Below are positions 8,279 to 17,731 of a DNA stretch of 64,000 bases, piece by piece. The stretch is from Hymenobacter cellulosivorans (GTDB taxonomy: Bacteria > Bacteroidota > Bacteroidia > Cytophagales > Hymenobacteraceae). The stretch is taken from assembly GCF_022919135.1 (NCBI RefSeq), contig NZ_CP095049.1, forward strand, positions 1,988,501 through 2,052,500, written 5' to 3'. Every line of letters begins with the position of its first letter. Positions within the stretch are counted from its first letter, which is position 1. The notes beneath the pieces are model-generated. The model ran no database searches, was not told where the DNA came from, and saw only the letters and a list, made by a program, of their open reading frames with translations. The translations under genes and the position numbers were made by a program.

Positions 8279-8984
8279 GCCTACTGCCACCACCGCGCCG
8301 CCGCTCTGGGAAGTGCAGCGGGCCCGGCTCGAAGCCTACCGCAACGCCAAAGTTAACTTCGACCTAGAGCGCACCGCCGAATACACCGCCGACAACGGCT
8401 GGCGTATCGACGACTACGAAACCGAGCTGCCCGCCGAGCAGCCCGGCCCACCCGAGCAGCACGGCTCGTGGCAGGCCGGTCAAACGATTCTGCGCAACTA
8501 TACCTTCCCGCCGTCCGATTTGATAACAGGCATCTTCGTGCCCGACACGCCCCTGGAAGAGCGCACGATGGTACTACGGGGCCGGTTTTTATTTTTTACC
8601 TTCTGGTTTGGGGTGCGCATCGGCGGCGTAACCGACGAAACCCGCACCCTGCCCGACGGCACCCAGGAGCAGGTGTGGGGCTATAATTACTACACCTTGG
8701 AAGGCCACTTCGAGCGGGGCCAGATCGAGTTTACCATCCACAAAAACCTAGCGACCGGGCGGGTCGTGTTCCACATTCACGCCTTTTCACAGGTGGGCCG
8801 CATCCGCAACCCGTTCTATTGGCTGGGTTTCAAGCTATTTGGCCGGATGTTGCAGCGCCGCTTTTCCCACGAGTCGCTCAGGCGGCTACGGGAGCAGGTG
8901 GTGGAAATGCTCGAGACCGGTGCTACGGCCAACCGCGCATCCGACGCTGCTCGTCCCGTACCTGCTGCCGCACTTCCGCAATAA
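8268..8984 (+). CDS. DUF1990 (UPF0548)-like protein, second of a tandem pair
   Basis: The product has 238 residues from ATG 8268; an upstream ATG at 8232 in the same frame would lengthen it by 12 residues and the overlap with its neighbour. The segment WGYNYYTLEGHFERGQIEFT followed by VVFHIHAFSQVGRIRNPFYW and LQRRFSHESLRRL matches the C-terminal half of DUF1990 proteins better than the upstream paralogue does. No signal peptide is present. Its last 62 bases overlap the 3' end of the converging glycosyltransferase gene. Function is unknown. Confidence 0.7.
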   Translation: MSSKPTATTAPPLWEVQRARLEAYRNAKVNFDLERTAEYTADNGWRIDDYETELPAEQPGPPEQHGSWQAGQTILRNYTFPPSDLITGIFVPDTPLEERTMVLRGRFLFFTFWFGVRIGGVTDETRTLPDGTQEQVWGYNYYTLEGHFERGQIEFTIHKNLATGRVVFHIHAFSQVGRIRNPFYWLGFKLFGRMLQRRFSHESLRRLREQVVEMLETGATANRASDAARPVPAAALPQ

Positions 8985-10488
8985 TGGCCGAATCGGGTCC
9001 GTGCAGCATGTACACGGCGGTGCCTTTTTCGCGGGCCAGTGGGTTTTGCACCCGCCCGACCAGCGTAGAGCTTTTGAAGTGAATGGCGTCGTCGGCCTCC
9101 AGTGGGTCTTCGGTTACCAGTATCACCGTTTGCAGCCCTTCCAGCGGCGGAAACCAGTACGCGTAGTCGGCGTTGTACGACACGGCAGCGGGCATCCGGC
9201 CGTGGTTGTAGAAGTTCAGGGCCCCAGCCTCGCCGTAGTTGTCGGTGATGATAATCAGGTGCTGCTGCTGCGCGGGCGTGAGCTGCTGATAGCCTTGCAG
9301 GGCCAGGCCGGCCATTTCGCGCCAGCTAATCATGTCGGCAAAGTCCTGGGGCAGCGCGTGGTTTTGACCATCTTCCCAGCGCAGCATCCCGAGCTTCTCG
9401 TACGTGCCAGGGTTACGGTGAATTTCTTCGGGCGTCTGCAGCGGAAACGCCACCCGCAGCAGCGGCACAAACAGCAGCACCAGCACTACCAGCAAGGCGG
9501 GGCGTAGGTAGCGCCGCCAGTCGTGCTGCAGTAGTTGTTCCAGGTACACGCTGCCTATGGCCAGCAGGATCGGGTAGAGGCCAATAGCATAGTACCCTTT
9601 GGCCCGCGTGGCTATAAACAACAGGAGTGTGAAAAGCACCGCCAGGCCCACAAACCGGTAGGGCCGCAGCGGCCGGTAACGCACCAGTCCTACGACGGCC
9701 GCCACCAGCACCGCCAGACTATTGAAGAAAAAGAGCAGCTGCTCCTTGATAAAGTCGGCCCGCTCAACGTGTACCAGCTGGCTGCGCCGTAGCTCCTGCA
9801 TGTGCCAGAGCACCGGCCAGGCGTGCTGGTACTGCCAGAGCAGGTTGGGCAAGAACACCAGCAGGGCCACCAGCACGGCCCAGTACGTTTGGGGCTGAAG
9901 CAGCAGGCGGCGCTGGGGCGTGAGCAGCAAGGCTGGCACCACGCCGGCGGCCCAGAACACCAGGTTGTACTTATTAAGCATGCCCAGGCCTACCGCTGCG
10001 CCCAGGGCCACCGGCCAGCGCCACTGCCCCGCGTCGTCGTCGCGCACCATCCGGATGAGGCAGTAGTAGGCCGTCGTCCAGGCCAGCACGTCGAAGGAGT
10101 TGGGCTGGAACAGCTGATTCAGGCGCAGAATGGCCGACAGCAGCACAGCTGTGGCCGCCAGGATTTTGGCGTAAAGCCCGCCGCCCAGCTCATGTACCGC
10201 GGCCCACACCACGGCCATGGTCAGGGCACCAAACAAGGCCGGGAAAAAGTGCACCCAGAACTCGGAGTTGCCCAGCAGCTGAATCAGGGCCGCAACCCAG
10301 GCCGAAAGCGGTGGCACCGACACGTAGCCGGCCGCCAGGTGGTTGCCCTGGTCAAGGTGCAGAAATTCGTCCCGGTGCAACTCGTAGATGGGGTGTACCA
10401 CCAGGTACTGCAGTCCCATCTTGACGAGTACAAAAACCAGGAGCCAGCCCAGATACTGCTTGGTGGCTGGTTGTTGGGTGGTTACCAT
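8923..10488 (-). CDS. GT39/ArnT-like polytopic glycosyltransferase
   Basis: This 521-residue membrane protein begins with a first helix (YLGWLLVFVLVKMGLQYLV) followed by a periplasmic loop with YELHRDEFLHLDQGNHLAAGYVSVPPL. The HRDE-type acidic pair after helix 1 and the VSVPPL segment are typical of the PMT/ArnT/GT39 superfamily, which transfers sugars from lipid carriers to lipids or proteins in the periplasm. About eleven further hydrophobic segments precede a C-terminal soluble domain with LIIITDNYGEAGALNFY, seen in bacterial members. ATG 10488 is chosen over the TTG at 10506. The acceptor is not known. Confidence 0.85.
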   Translation of the reverse strand: MVTTQQPATKQYLGWLLVFVLVKMGLQYLVVHPIYELHRDEFLHLDQGNHLAAGYVSVPPLSAWVAALIQLLGNSEFWVHFFPALFGALTMAVVWAAVHELGGGLYAKILAATAVLLSAILRLNQLFQPNSFDVLAWTTAYYCLIRMVRDDDAGQWRWPVALGAAVGLGMLNKYNLVFWAAGVVPALLLTPQRRLLLQPQTYWAVLVALLVFLPNLLWQYQHAWPVLWHMQELRRSQLVHVERADFIKEQLLFFFNSLAVLVAAVVGLVRYRPLRPYRFVGLAVLFTLLLFIATRAKGYYAIGLYPILLAIGSVYLEQLLQHDWRRYLRPALLVVLVLLFVPLLRVAFPLQTPEEIHRNPGTYEKLGMLRWEDGQNHALPQDFADMISWREMAGLALQGYQQLTPAQQQHLIIITDNYGEAGALNFYNHGRMPAAVSYNADYAYWFPPLEGLQTVILVTEDPLEADDAIHFKSSTLVGRVQNPLAREKGTAVYMLHGPDSAIIAEVRQQVRDEQRRMRGWP

Positions 10489-10582
10489 AGGCAAGAGAGT
10501 AGGCAAGGTCCGGACTATGGTGCCGGATGCCCACCAAGATACAGGGTGCCGCTATAGTAGCCGCCCTGAATATAAGGACGGG

Positions 10583-11746
10583 CTATGCCGTGGCGTGGTG
10601 CAGCACCTGCGGTGTGGGCTCGGCCACGGGCCGCCGTTTCATCACCAGCAGGCCGAGGCAAAACCCTCCCATCAGTAGGGCCGCATACACGAGTAAGTGC
10701 ATGTTGTTGAAATGGCGCTTGTGGTAGGATATAAGCTCGCTGGCCCGGTCAAACGCCTGCATTACCATATTCTGGTCGGCATCGGAGTGGCCCGGCGGCG
10801 AAATATATTCGAGCGAAAAAGTGCTGGCCGTGTTCAGGGCTACCGGCACCCCGTCAAAGGAAGGTAGTACGCCGGTCTGCAGGCTACCCGGGTCGTAGTA
10901 CAGGCGGTAGTAGTTTTTGCCGATGAAGCCTTTGTGCCAGTATTCCCAGGTGTTGTCGTAGCCGGCCTCGGTGGTGGCGCTGGCCGCCAGGGCAAACAAG
11001 GCCGACTCGTTGAGCTTTTCCTCATCCGTCAGGTTTTCGGGGTACAAACCCGTGGCATAGCCCTGAAATAGCTTGATGCGGGCTTTCAGGCCGTGACAGG
11101 CTTCCAAGGCCAGCGCACCAGCGTTGCGATGGTCGGGGTGGTCTTCGGGATTGTAGCGCACGTCCGGGTCGAGGGCGTTGAGGCGAAAGGCCGCTGCTCC
11201 CCGGCTTTCAGTCAATATAATAGCCCGCAGCGTTGCCGCCAGGTCGGCCCAGTTGGCGTACGTAGTAGCCCCGTCGATGGTGCGCAGGGGCAGGGGGCGC
11301 TGGTGAAACAGGTCAATATGCGTGATACTTTGCCAATCGGCTACGTCGGGCATGCGCAGGAAGTAGTGCACTGCGTTCGGGTAACTATACCGCGTCACGC
11401 GGTGCCGGTTGAGAAGCACCGACTCGCTCGGATGCAGGGAGTTCAGTTTGGGAGCCTGGGCCAGACTGGAAGCAAAGCTGCTGGAGCGCAACGCCCCGTT
11501 TTCCCGGGCCAAGTACAGCGGAATAGCGCCCTGCCCGCCACCCCGCAGGTCTTGGTCGCCGGAAGTCAGGTAGATGAACACTACCCGGGTATCGGGACCG
11601 GTCAGGTCCTGGTAGGCATCAGGACTCATAAAAAGCTGCCAGTCGTCGGGGTGGCCGCTGACATAAATAGCAAGGCTGGCAGCCGCAACCGGCTTGCAGG
11701 CCAGCAACAGCAGCCCCAGCATCAGTTTCCGTAGCGTCTGGTTCAT
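10583..11746 (-). CDS. Secreted or anchored PIG-L (LmbE) family deacetylase
   Basis: This 387-residue protein has an N-terminal hydrophobic signal (LMLGLLLLACKPVAAAS) and then SGHPDDWQLFM, the PIG-L zinc motif HPDD at residues 32-35. A later DHRNAGALALEAC segment supplies the expected second His region. Members remove N-acetyl groups from amino sugars or related conjugates. A single helix near the C-terminus (LLVYAALLMGGFCLGLLVM) followed by KRRP suggests it is held in the inner membrane with the enzyme outside. The start ATG 11746 is preferred over an upstream GTG at 11782. The substrate is not predictable here. Confidence 0.75.
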   Translation of the reverse strand: MNQTLRKLMLGLLLLACKPVAAASLAIYVSGHPDDWQLFMSPDAYQDLTGPDTRVVFIYLTSGDQDLRGGGQGAIPLYLARENGALRSSSFASSLAQAPKLNSLHPSESVLLNRHRVTRYSYPNAVHYFLRMPDVADWQSITHIDLFHQRPLPLRTIDGATTYANWADLAATLRAIILTESRGAAAFRLNALDPDVRYNPEDHPDHRNAGALALEACHGLKARIKLFQGYATGLYPENLTDEEKLNESALFALAASATTEAGYDNTWEYWHKGFIGKNYYRLYYDPGSLQTGVLPSFDGVPVALNTASTFSLEYISPPGHSDADQNMVMQAFDRASELISYHKRHFNNMHLLVYAALLMGGFCLGLLVMKRRPVAEPTPQVLHHATA

Positions 11747-12100
11747 AAGCGTAGAGTAAAAATGCGTGGCGGGGAGAGGCACAGAGCAGCACTGGCAGCA
11801 AGAAGTCAGCGTCCAGTTTTCAGGACTGGGGCAGCTGAACGGTAAAGCGCCGTGGGGATCATGCAGTATAAGTAATATTATGCAAGAAATAAAGAGAATA
11901 ATGCTAAAATATTCATGTTGCCAGCTTAGCCACAGCTCTGCTTTTTGCTACACAGAAAACTGCCTGGCAACCTGCCCCCATTTTCATGGCTAATTCCGTC
12001 GAATTAACCCCAGGCTATAAAACAATTCCCGCCTTTTGCCAGCACGTCAGGCGGACAAAAGGCGGGAATCAAAAACAGCAGCGGCTCTACGCGTGGAGGA
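11747..12100. other. Non-coding gap, moderately AT-rich
   Basis: This gap of about 350 bases lies between the PIG-L gene and the CotH gene and should hold the PIG-L promoter. The stretch 11860-11950 is AT-rich. Apart from the hairpin at 12025-12069 I see no supported feature; a short plus-strand ORF here (11766-11993) has no recognisable content. Confidence 0.5.
12025..12069 (-). terminator. Terminator hairpin of the CotH-kinase gene
   Basis: Arms ATTCCCGCCTTTTG and CAAAAGGCGGGAAT form a perfect 14-base stem around a 17-base loop. It lies just downstream of the CotH stop on the minus strand. Confidence 0.75.
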
Positions 12101-13819
12101 CTAGTTGATAACCAGCTTTTGTGTCCTGACCGAACCGGCCCCCGTGATGGTAGCTACGTACAGGCCCTTGGCCAGCGTTCCTAGGGTTATCTTTTCCTGG
12201 CGGCCTCGGCCTTGGACCCGGAGCAGCATCTGGCCCCGCAAGTCCCGAACACAAAGCTCATACGGTTCGGTGGCCGTTACTATTATGTAGTCATTGGCCG
12301 GGTTTGGGTACAGCGTAAGCGCATCCGTTTTCTGGCTTGTAGCGGTAGCCAGCGTCGGGCTGCTGCAGGGCTGGGTAAAGGCCACGTCGAGGTAGGCGAG
12401 GCGGTCATGGAGCCAGGTATTCATATACGTAAGCTGGTCGGGGCTGTACGTGAAGTCGCGCCAGGCGTGCCGCTCCCGCGCATACACATTGTTGGCTTGC
12501 AGGTAGTTGTGAGCGGCGGCAAACTTCGCCCGAAGCCGGTCTTCGGTCAGGACGGTGGTGCGTAGCTGGGTCCAGCGCCGGCTCAGCGCCGACCGGAACC
12601 CGTTGGCGGCGCAATCCTGGCTGAGACGGTCGAACAGGCCGTTGCTAAGCAAATCATCCGTCGTGGGAGAGTTGAGGCCCTGCCAGTCGGTGCCAAACAC
12701 GCCGTCCAGGTCCCAGGGCACGAAAAAGTAGGGCTCTCCGGTCTTGTACTTGGCGATATACAGGTTTTTACCCGTGTTATCCGTGGCTCGTAACAGGTTT
12801 AAAAAAATATAATAATCTACGGCGTTATCAAGCTTCAATTGCTCCTGATAACGGCTGTAAAATTCCTGGTCTGAGCTACTTTTAACAAAGCCTACGAAGG
12901 CATACAGATTGGACCAGTTAATTTCTTCCTCGGGATGTTTATACTCAAACCCGCCCCAGGTTTCACTGGTATTATCGTAGGGCGGCAGCGCCGTAAACGT
13001 TACGGCTCCATCCCAGCTGCTGCCTTTGTAAAGCTCTCCCTTAATTCCTTTGTCGTATTTTTTTAATTTCAGTTGTTTACGGTCAACGCGCTCCGTCAGC
13101 GAATAAATGCCCTTGTATTCGTTATTAACAAATACTTCCACGTAAGCCGTAGCAATACCATTTTTGGCATCTGGTTCACTGGCTTTATAATAAATCTGGT
13201 GCATGTCCAGCCATACCTCATTGGCTACTTTGCTGCGCAGGCGCAGGGGCTCATTGTACAAAGCCTGCAGGTTCCACTTGTTATCGGTCCGCATCTGCAG
13301 CAGGCGCGCGTCGCGGCTGGTGGCGCCGGTCGTGTCATTCCACAGGCTGAGCTCGTAGGATTTCTTAGGATAGGTCTGGGAGTACGCCCCGCGGATTTCG
13401 ACCCCCGCCGACAGCTCGGTAACTGTGCCATTGGGCTCGGCCAGCGTGAATTTGGCGTAAGTGCTCGGGCTATCGACGATGGGGTTGCGGGCGTCCAGAT
13501 GCACGACCGGAAGCTGGGTGAAATACAGCGTGAAGCGTTGTCCTTGCGCTGTTACCTGGTACGCCGAGTTCGTTTGGGGAGTCCCCAACGGATTGAGAAA
13601 TGTGTAGGTGCGGTCGAGCTGTAAAAAGCTTTTGGCATCCGAGTCCAGTGGATTACTATCGGCCGTCTTCTGATTGACCAGAATAAGGTTTTTAGAATAA
13701 TCAATATGGTAATAAGGCTTTGCTATGGCAAGCGTATCACCAGCGGCTGCTTGTTGTGCGAAAAAAAGCGAAGAAAAAAATAAAAGAAGGCAAGTTTTAG
13801 AAGTAAAGACTGTACTCAT
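12101..13819 (-). CDS. Secreted CotH-kinase family protein with T9SS sorting tail
   Basis: The product has 572 residues with a signal peptide (LLLFFSSLFFAQQAAA). The middle carries CotH features: VEIRGAYSQTYPKKSYELSLW, WNLQALYNEPLRLRSKVANE, VFVNNEYKGIYSLTERVD, and NLYIAKY followed by FVPWDLDGVFG, the metal-binding kinase-like core. CotH proteins are atypical protein kinases of spore coats and also occur as secreted proteins. The last 75 or so residues (LYPNPANDYIIVTA, then GLYVATITGAG and QKLVIN) are a type A T9SS sorting domain, so it should be exported and attached to the surface. The 5' half is clearly more AT-rich than its neighbours, which suggests recent gain. Confidence 0.87.
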   Translation of the reverse strand: MSTVFTSKTCLLLFFSSLFFAQQAAAGDTLAIAKPYYHIDYSKNLILVNQKTADSNPLDSDAKSFLQLDRTYTFLNPLGTPQTNSAYQVTAQGQRFTLYFTQLPVVHLDARNPIVDSPSTYAKFTLAEPNGTVTELSAGVEIRGAYSQTYPKKSYELSLWNDTTGATSRDARLLQMRTDNKWNLQALYNEPLRLRSKVANEVWLDMHQIYYKASEPDAKNGIATAYVEVFVNNEYKGIYSLTERVDRKQLKLKKYDKGIKGELYKGSSWDGAVTFTALPPYDNTSETWGGFEYKHPEEEINWSNLYAFVGFVKSSSDQEFYSRYQEQLKLDNAVDYYIFLNLLRATDNTGKNLYIAKYKTGEPYFFVPWDLDGVFGTDWQGLNSPTTDDLLSNGLFDRLSQDCAANGFRSALSRRWTQLRTTVLTEDRLRAKFAAAHNYLQANNVYARERHAWRDFTYSPDQLTYMNTWLHDRLAYLDVAFTQPCSSPTLATATSQKTDALTLYPNPANDYIIVTATEPYELCVRDLRGQMLLRVQGRGRQEKITLGTLAKGLYVATITGAGSVRTQKLVIN

Positions 13820-14119
13820 GTACTAGAAAAAAGTAAGCGAAAAATGTACTGGTTAATTAAAAAAGGAAACGGCGTGTATAAAAATCATGCCACGCATATT
13901 ATCTCACCGCTGCTAATGAGAAATGAATATCCTGCGCTACTTGCTACTTGCTGATAATGCAAAACAGCTGTGCGAGTTATCCTAAAAAGAAATACGAATA
14001 CAGTCGGCGAATTTGCCGACGGGCATCAGCCAAGCTAGGCGCATAATGAGGGCACAAAGCCCGGCTATGCTCGCTAAACCACCGGCATGACCCGAAAATC
14101 CGGGCCCAGGTTGCATGGC
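13820..14119. other. AT-rich intergenic region
   Basis: About 300 bases of AT-rich DNA lie upstream of the CotH gene and downstream of the next minus-strand gene. I see no gene, tRNA or strong hairpin. A promoter for the CotH gene is expected between 13820 and 13900 but no clear Bacteroidota -33/-7 pair stands out. Confidence 0.45.
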
Positions 14120-14641
14120 TTACTGGATAAAATAGCGGCCCTGAAAGGTGCCTTCCACTGTGAAGCGGCGACGCTTGCCGGCGCGGGCTTCGGCCTCGCA
14201 CAGCACGGCCCGGTACGTGCCCCGAATCAGGTGGCGCTGGGTGTCGAGGGCTAGTACCTGCACCACGCCGTCGTTGAGGCCACAGGCGTTGGAATAGGCC
14301 GTCGTCGTGCCCTGCCGGTAGGAGGCGTCGCGCACTTGGCCGCTCAGAATTTCCTTGAACCGGTATTCACCCGTAGTCAGCGGAAACCGGTCGATGAGGA
14401 TGGTCAGGCCCTGGTCGTCGGGACTGTCGGTGCGCACCAGGTTCAGGCTCAGTACTTTATTGACGCCGGTGCTGACTTCCAGGCGGGAGAAGGCCGTATC
14501 CACGGCCACGGGCTGACCGTTAAACTTGAGCGTCAGGCTCGTGCGGTTTGCTGATGGGAGTGGGGCTGTGGTCGGCACTTGCGCCAGGGCAAGGCCGCTG
14601 CTCAGGCCGAAAGTCAGGAAAAACAAACGCCACCGCATCAT
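14120..14641 (-). CDS. Secreted protein of unknown function
   Basis: A protein of 173 residues from ATG 14641 (a second ATG follows at 14638; an upstream GTG at 14674 is less likely). It begins with a signal peptide (RLFFLTFGLSSGLALAQ). The mature part is beta-rich with alternating Thr/Val/Leu strands, contains one likely disulphide pair (Cys in SNACGLND and Cys in AVLCEAE), and ends GTFQGRYFIQ. Its pattern resembles small secreted proteins of Bacteroidota in which a conserved FNG-type strand is followed by a calycin-like sheet, but I do not recognise a named family. Confidence 0.65.
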   Translation of the reverse strand: MMRWRLFFLTFGLSSGLALAQVPTTAPLPSANRTSLTLKFNGQPVAVDTAFSRLEVSTGVNKVLSLNLVRTDSPDDQGLTILIDRFPLTTGEYRFKEILSGQVRDASYRQGTTTAYSNACGLNDGVVQVLALDTQRHLIRGTYRAVLCEAEARAGKRRRFTVEGTFQGRYFIQ

Positions 14642-14704
14642 AGCACGCGCACTAAAGTTGAAGACCGAAAGCACCGCGGGCAGCTTAAACGGCCGCGCGT
14701 CGCC

Positions 14705-16258
14705 CTACAAACGGCTGAACAGGTAAGAATCGTACTCGATGAAGGGATTGATACGCATTTCGACGCTGGCGGCCCGCTGCCCTTCAATCTTGAACACGGC
14801 GGGGAAGATGCCGTAGCTCGGGTTGGAATAGGTGGCCCGGAATTCCTGCCCGTCCATGTAGTCCAGGGTAGCCGTCAGGTTGGGGTGGTTCGAGAAGCTC
14901 ACGACCAACTGCTTGCCCTTCTTCGCAATACTGATGGGACCGAACAGCGGGTGGGTAAACTGCCCGGTGTAGGCCTCCAGCGCCAGCGGCAGCTTCTTTT
15001 TCTTCTCGACGCGGGCCTGCAGCTTGGCCACTGTGGCGTAAGTTTCCTTGTCGCCGGCCTTGGCGTCTTTCAGGAACGCCGCGCTGCGGTTGGTGTAGGG
15101 CACGCCCAGATAACTGTCCAGAATCTGGTAGCGCAGGGCCTCGAAAAAGCTTTGGTTATCGTTGTTGGTCAGAATGGCAATGCCCAGCTGCTCCTCGGGC
15201 ACAAAGCACACGTTGCTCACATGGCCGGTGGCCCCGCCGGTGTGCCAGAACACCTGGCTGCCGGCGTAATCGGCGGAGAAAACGCCTAGCCCATAGGTCA
15301 TGTAGTGGGTGGGCAGCAGCGTCGACTTGCGGGTGGAAAGCAGGGTGTTGGGGTCCCGGGTTTTGCGCAGGGCGGCCCAGCTCAGCAGCTGCTTGCCCTC
15401 GTAGCGGCCACTGTCGAGTTGAAACCGCAACCACTTGGCCAGGTCCGTGACGTTGGAAACCATGCTGCCGCAGGGCCCGATGTTGTCGATGTTGTCGAAG
15501 GGCATCAGGGCCAGTGGACCGAAGGTGTTAGAATAGGGCAGGGCAATGTTGGGCCGCTGCCCGTAGCCAGTCGTGCCGGTGTAGGTATTGGTCATGCCCA
15601 GCGGCTGCAGGAAATTCTGCCGCACGTAGTCGTCCCAGCTGGTGCCGCCGGTAGCGGCCGGAATCACCAGGCCCGCCGCCACGAAGCCGGCGTTGCAGTA
15701 GCCGTAGTCTTTGCGAAACTGCCCGTTAGGCTTGAGCAGGCGCATGCGTTTCACGACTTCCTCCCGGCTCAGGTCGGAGTCCCAGAAAGTAAAGTCACCC
15801 TGAAAGGTCTTGGTGCCGAAGTGGTGGCCCATCAGGTCGCGCACCGTTACCAGCGGGGTCGTGAGCGAGTCGTAAAGCCGGAAGTAAGGCAAATACTTGT
15901 CGGCCCGGTCGTTGAGGGAAAGTTTCTTGTCGTCTTCGAGCTTGGCCAGGGCCGTGCCGGTGAAGAGCTTGGTATTAGAGGCAATCATGAACAGCGTGTT
16001 GGCGTCCACGGGCTCGGGCCGGCCCACGGCCCGCACGCCGTAGCCCTTGCTGACGACCACCTGGCCATTCTTGACGACTACTACCGCCAAGCCCGGAATC
16101 TGCCACTGCCGCATGCCCCGCTCGATGTAGCGGTCCAGGCTGTCGGTCATGAAGCGGCTGGGAGCTTTGGATTGGGCCTGGGCCGCCGGGGCGGCGCCGG
16201 TGAGCAGGCTCAGGGTCAGGGCGGAAAGGGTGGTCAGGCAGGAGAGAAGCGTCGGCAT
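14705..16258 (-). CDS. Secreted serine hydrolase, class C beta-lactamase/penicillin-binding fold
   Basis: This is a 517-residue protein with signal peptide (LSALTLSLLTGAAPAAQAQ). The catalytic signatures are present: SNTK (Ser94, Lys97) as SxxK, YCN in KDYGYCNAGF as YxN, and HTG in FWHTGGATGH as the KTG-equivalent. The last 100 or so residues form the beta-sheet domain (DUF3471-like; YTGQFTHPLFGPISIAKKGKQL) common in this group. Members include esterases, D-aminopeptidases and penicillin-binding proteins; true beta-lactamase activity should not be assumed. ATG 16258 is chosen for its good signal peptide; an ATG at 16318 in frame would add a second hydrophobic stretch. Confidence 0.88.
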   Translation of the reverse strand: MPTLLSCLTTLSALTLSLLTGAAPAAQAQSKAPSRFMTDSLDRYIERGMRQWQIPGLAVVVVKNGQVVVSKGYGVRAVGRPEPVDANTLFMIASNTKLFTGTALAKLEDDKKLSLNDRADKYLPYFRLYDSLTTPLVTVRDLMGHHFGTKTFQGDFTFWDSDLSREEVVKRMRLLKPNGQFRKDYGYCNAGFVAAGLVIPAATGGTSWDDYVRQNFLQPLGMTNTYTGTTGYGQRPNIALPYSNTFGPLALMPFDNIDNIGPCGSMVSNVTDLAKWLRFQLDSGRYEGKQLLSWAALRKTRDPNTLLSTRKSTLLPTHYMTYGLGVFSADYAGSQVFWHTGGATGHVSNVCFVPEEQLGIAILTNNDNQSFFEALRYQILDSYLGVPYTNRSAAFLKDAKAGDKETYATVAKLQARVEKKKKLPLALEAYTGQFTHPLFGPISIAKKGKQLVVSFSNHPNLTATLDYMDGQEFRATYSNPSYGIFPAVFKIEGQRAASVEMRINPFIEYDSYLFSRL

Positions 16259-16329
16259 ACAAAGGAGAATCAGAAACGGGAAAAGCGGCCAGGCCAGTAC
16301 CAGCCCTGAAATTGTCATTATAAAACGAT

Positions 16330-16363
16330 AAAACCGCTTCTATTCGGGGATAGAAGCGGTTTT
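16330..16363 (-). terminator. Terminator of the aminotransferase gene
   Basis: A 13-base perfect stem (AAAACCGCTTCTA / TAGAAGCGGTTTT) with an eight-base loop. It sits 17 bases beyond the aminotransferase stop on the minus strand and upstream of the serine hydrolase gene. Confidence 0.88.
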
Positions 16364-16379
16364 ATTTTAGTTGTGGGGC

Positions 16380-17609
16380 TTAGCGGCCGAGGTCCAGGGC
16401 GGCTTCGGGTACGGCTATTTCCCGGCCCGGATACACCAGCAGGGCTTGCTCCAGGCAGGTCATGGCCCGGTTCAGGTCGTCGCAGTTGAGCACGTAGGCC
16501 ATGCGTACCTGCTGCCGGCCCAGGTTTGGAGTGGCATAAAAGCCGCTGGCCGGCGACAACATCACCGTTTCATTTTCATAGGAAAACGATTCGAGCAGCC
16601 ACTGGCAGAACGTGTCGCAGTCGTCGACGGGCAGGTGGGCCATGACGTAGAAGGCCCCGCCGGGCACGGGGCATTCCACGCCGGGCATGGCCCGCAGGCG
16701 GCTAACGAGTACGTCGCGCCGGGCCAGGTATTCGGCCTTGGTGTGGTCGAAATATGTGTCGGGCAGCTCAGAGGCGGCTTCGGCCATCACCTGCGCCAGG
16801 CCGGGCGGACTTATCCGCATCTGGGCAAACTTGAAAGCCGCTTGCTGCAACGCCTTATTTTTGGTGACAAAAGCCCCGATGCGGGCCCCGCAGGCACTGT
16901 AGCGCTTGGAAATGGTGTCGAGCAGCACGATGTGGTCGTCGGCACCCGTCAGGTGCAGGGCGCTGACGTACTCCTGGTCGTAGCAAAACTCGCGGTAGGC
17001 CTCGTCCGACAGCAGGTACAGGTCGTGGCGCACGCACAGATCCTTGAGTTGCTCCAATTCCTGGCGGCTGTACACGTAGCCGGTCGGATTGTTGGGCGTG
17101 CATAGTAGCAGGGCCTTGGTCCGGGGCGTGATGCGGCGCTCAAACTCCTCGATAGGCGGCAGGGCGAAGCCGTCGGCCATGTGGGAAGTAACGGGTACAA
17201 TGCGTACGTCGGTGGCTACGGCAAAGGCGGTGTAGGCGCCGTAAAATGGCTCGGGCACGATAAGCTCGTCGCCGGGGTTGAGGCAGCTCATCAGGGCAAA
17301 GAAAATGGCCTCGCTGCCGCCCGATGTTACTATAATATCCTCGGTGTCAACCTGGATGCCCACGCGCTGGTAGTACTCAACCAGCTTGCGGCGGTAGCTG
17401 AGGTAGCCGGCCGTGGGGCTGTATTCCAGCACCCGGATATTGGCCTGCTGTACGGCCGCCAGCATCGTGGGCGGCGTTTCGATGTCGGGCTGGCCGATGT
17501 TGAGATGATGCACGCGTATGCCGCGCTGTTTGGCGGCATCGGCGAAGGGAGTGAGCCGGCGGTACGGCGACAACGGCATAGCGTGGCCACGCTGCGAGAC
17601 TTCCAACAT
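16380..17609 (-). CDS. PLP-dependent aminotransferase, class I/II (AspC/DapL-like)
   Basis: The product has 409 residues and is cytoplasmic. It shows LNIGQPDIETPP, the SGGSEAIFFAL phosphate-binding turn, CTPNNPTGYVY (Asn/Pro motif), LLSDEAYREF (Asp that pairs with the pyridine N) and SISKR-type sequence with Lys235 as the Schiff-base residue in DTISKRYSACGARIG. The C-terminal arginine that holds the substrate carboxylate is in QQVRMAYVLN. ATG 17609 is chosen; the longer frame to 17705 adds residues unlike the family. It probably acts on aspartate or an aromatic amino acid; the exact specificity cannot be read. It is divergent from the DinB gene. Confidence 0.9.
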   Translation of the reverse strand: MLEVSQRGHAMPLSPYRRLTPFADAAKQRGIRVHHLNIGQPDIETPPTMLAAVQQANIRVLEYSPTAGYLSYRRKLVEYYQRVGIQVDTEDIIVTSGGSEAIFFALMSCLNPGDELIVPEPFYGAYTAFAVATDVRIVPVTSHMADGFALPPIEEFERRITPRTKALLLCTPNNPTGYVYSRQELEQLKDLCVRHDLYLLSDEAYREFCYDQEYVSALHLTGADDHIVLLDTISKRYSACGARIGAFVTKNKALQQAAFKFAQMRISPPGLAQVMAEAASELPDTYFDHTKAEYLARRDVLVSRLRAMPGVECPVPGGAFYVMAHLPVDDCDTFCQWLLESFSYENETVMLSPASGFYATPNLGRQQVRMAYVLNCDDLNRAMTCLEQALLVYPGREIAVPEAALDLGR

Positions 17610-17731
17610 GAGCAAAAGGGTAGCGCCAACCTGAGAAGCGGGGGCTGGACGGTAAAGAAAAGCGTTCCGAATCAGCAAAGAGCAAACAAATACGCGTTCT
17701 AACAAGAATATCAGTTGTCGGTTAGCACGCT

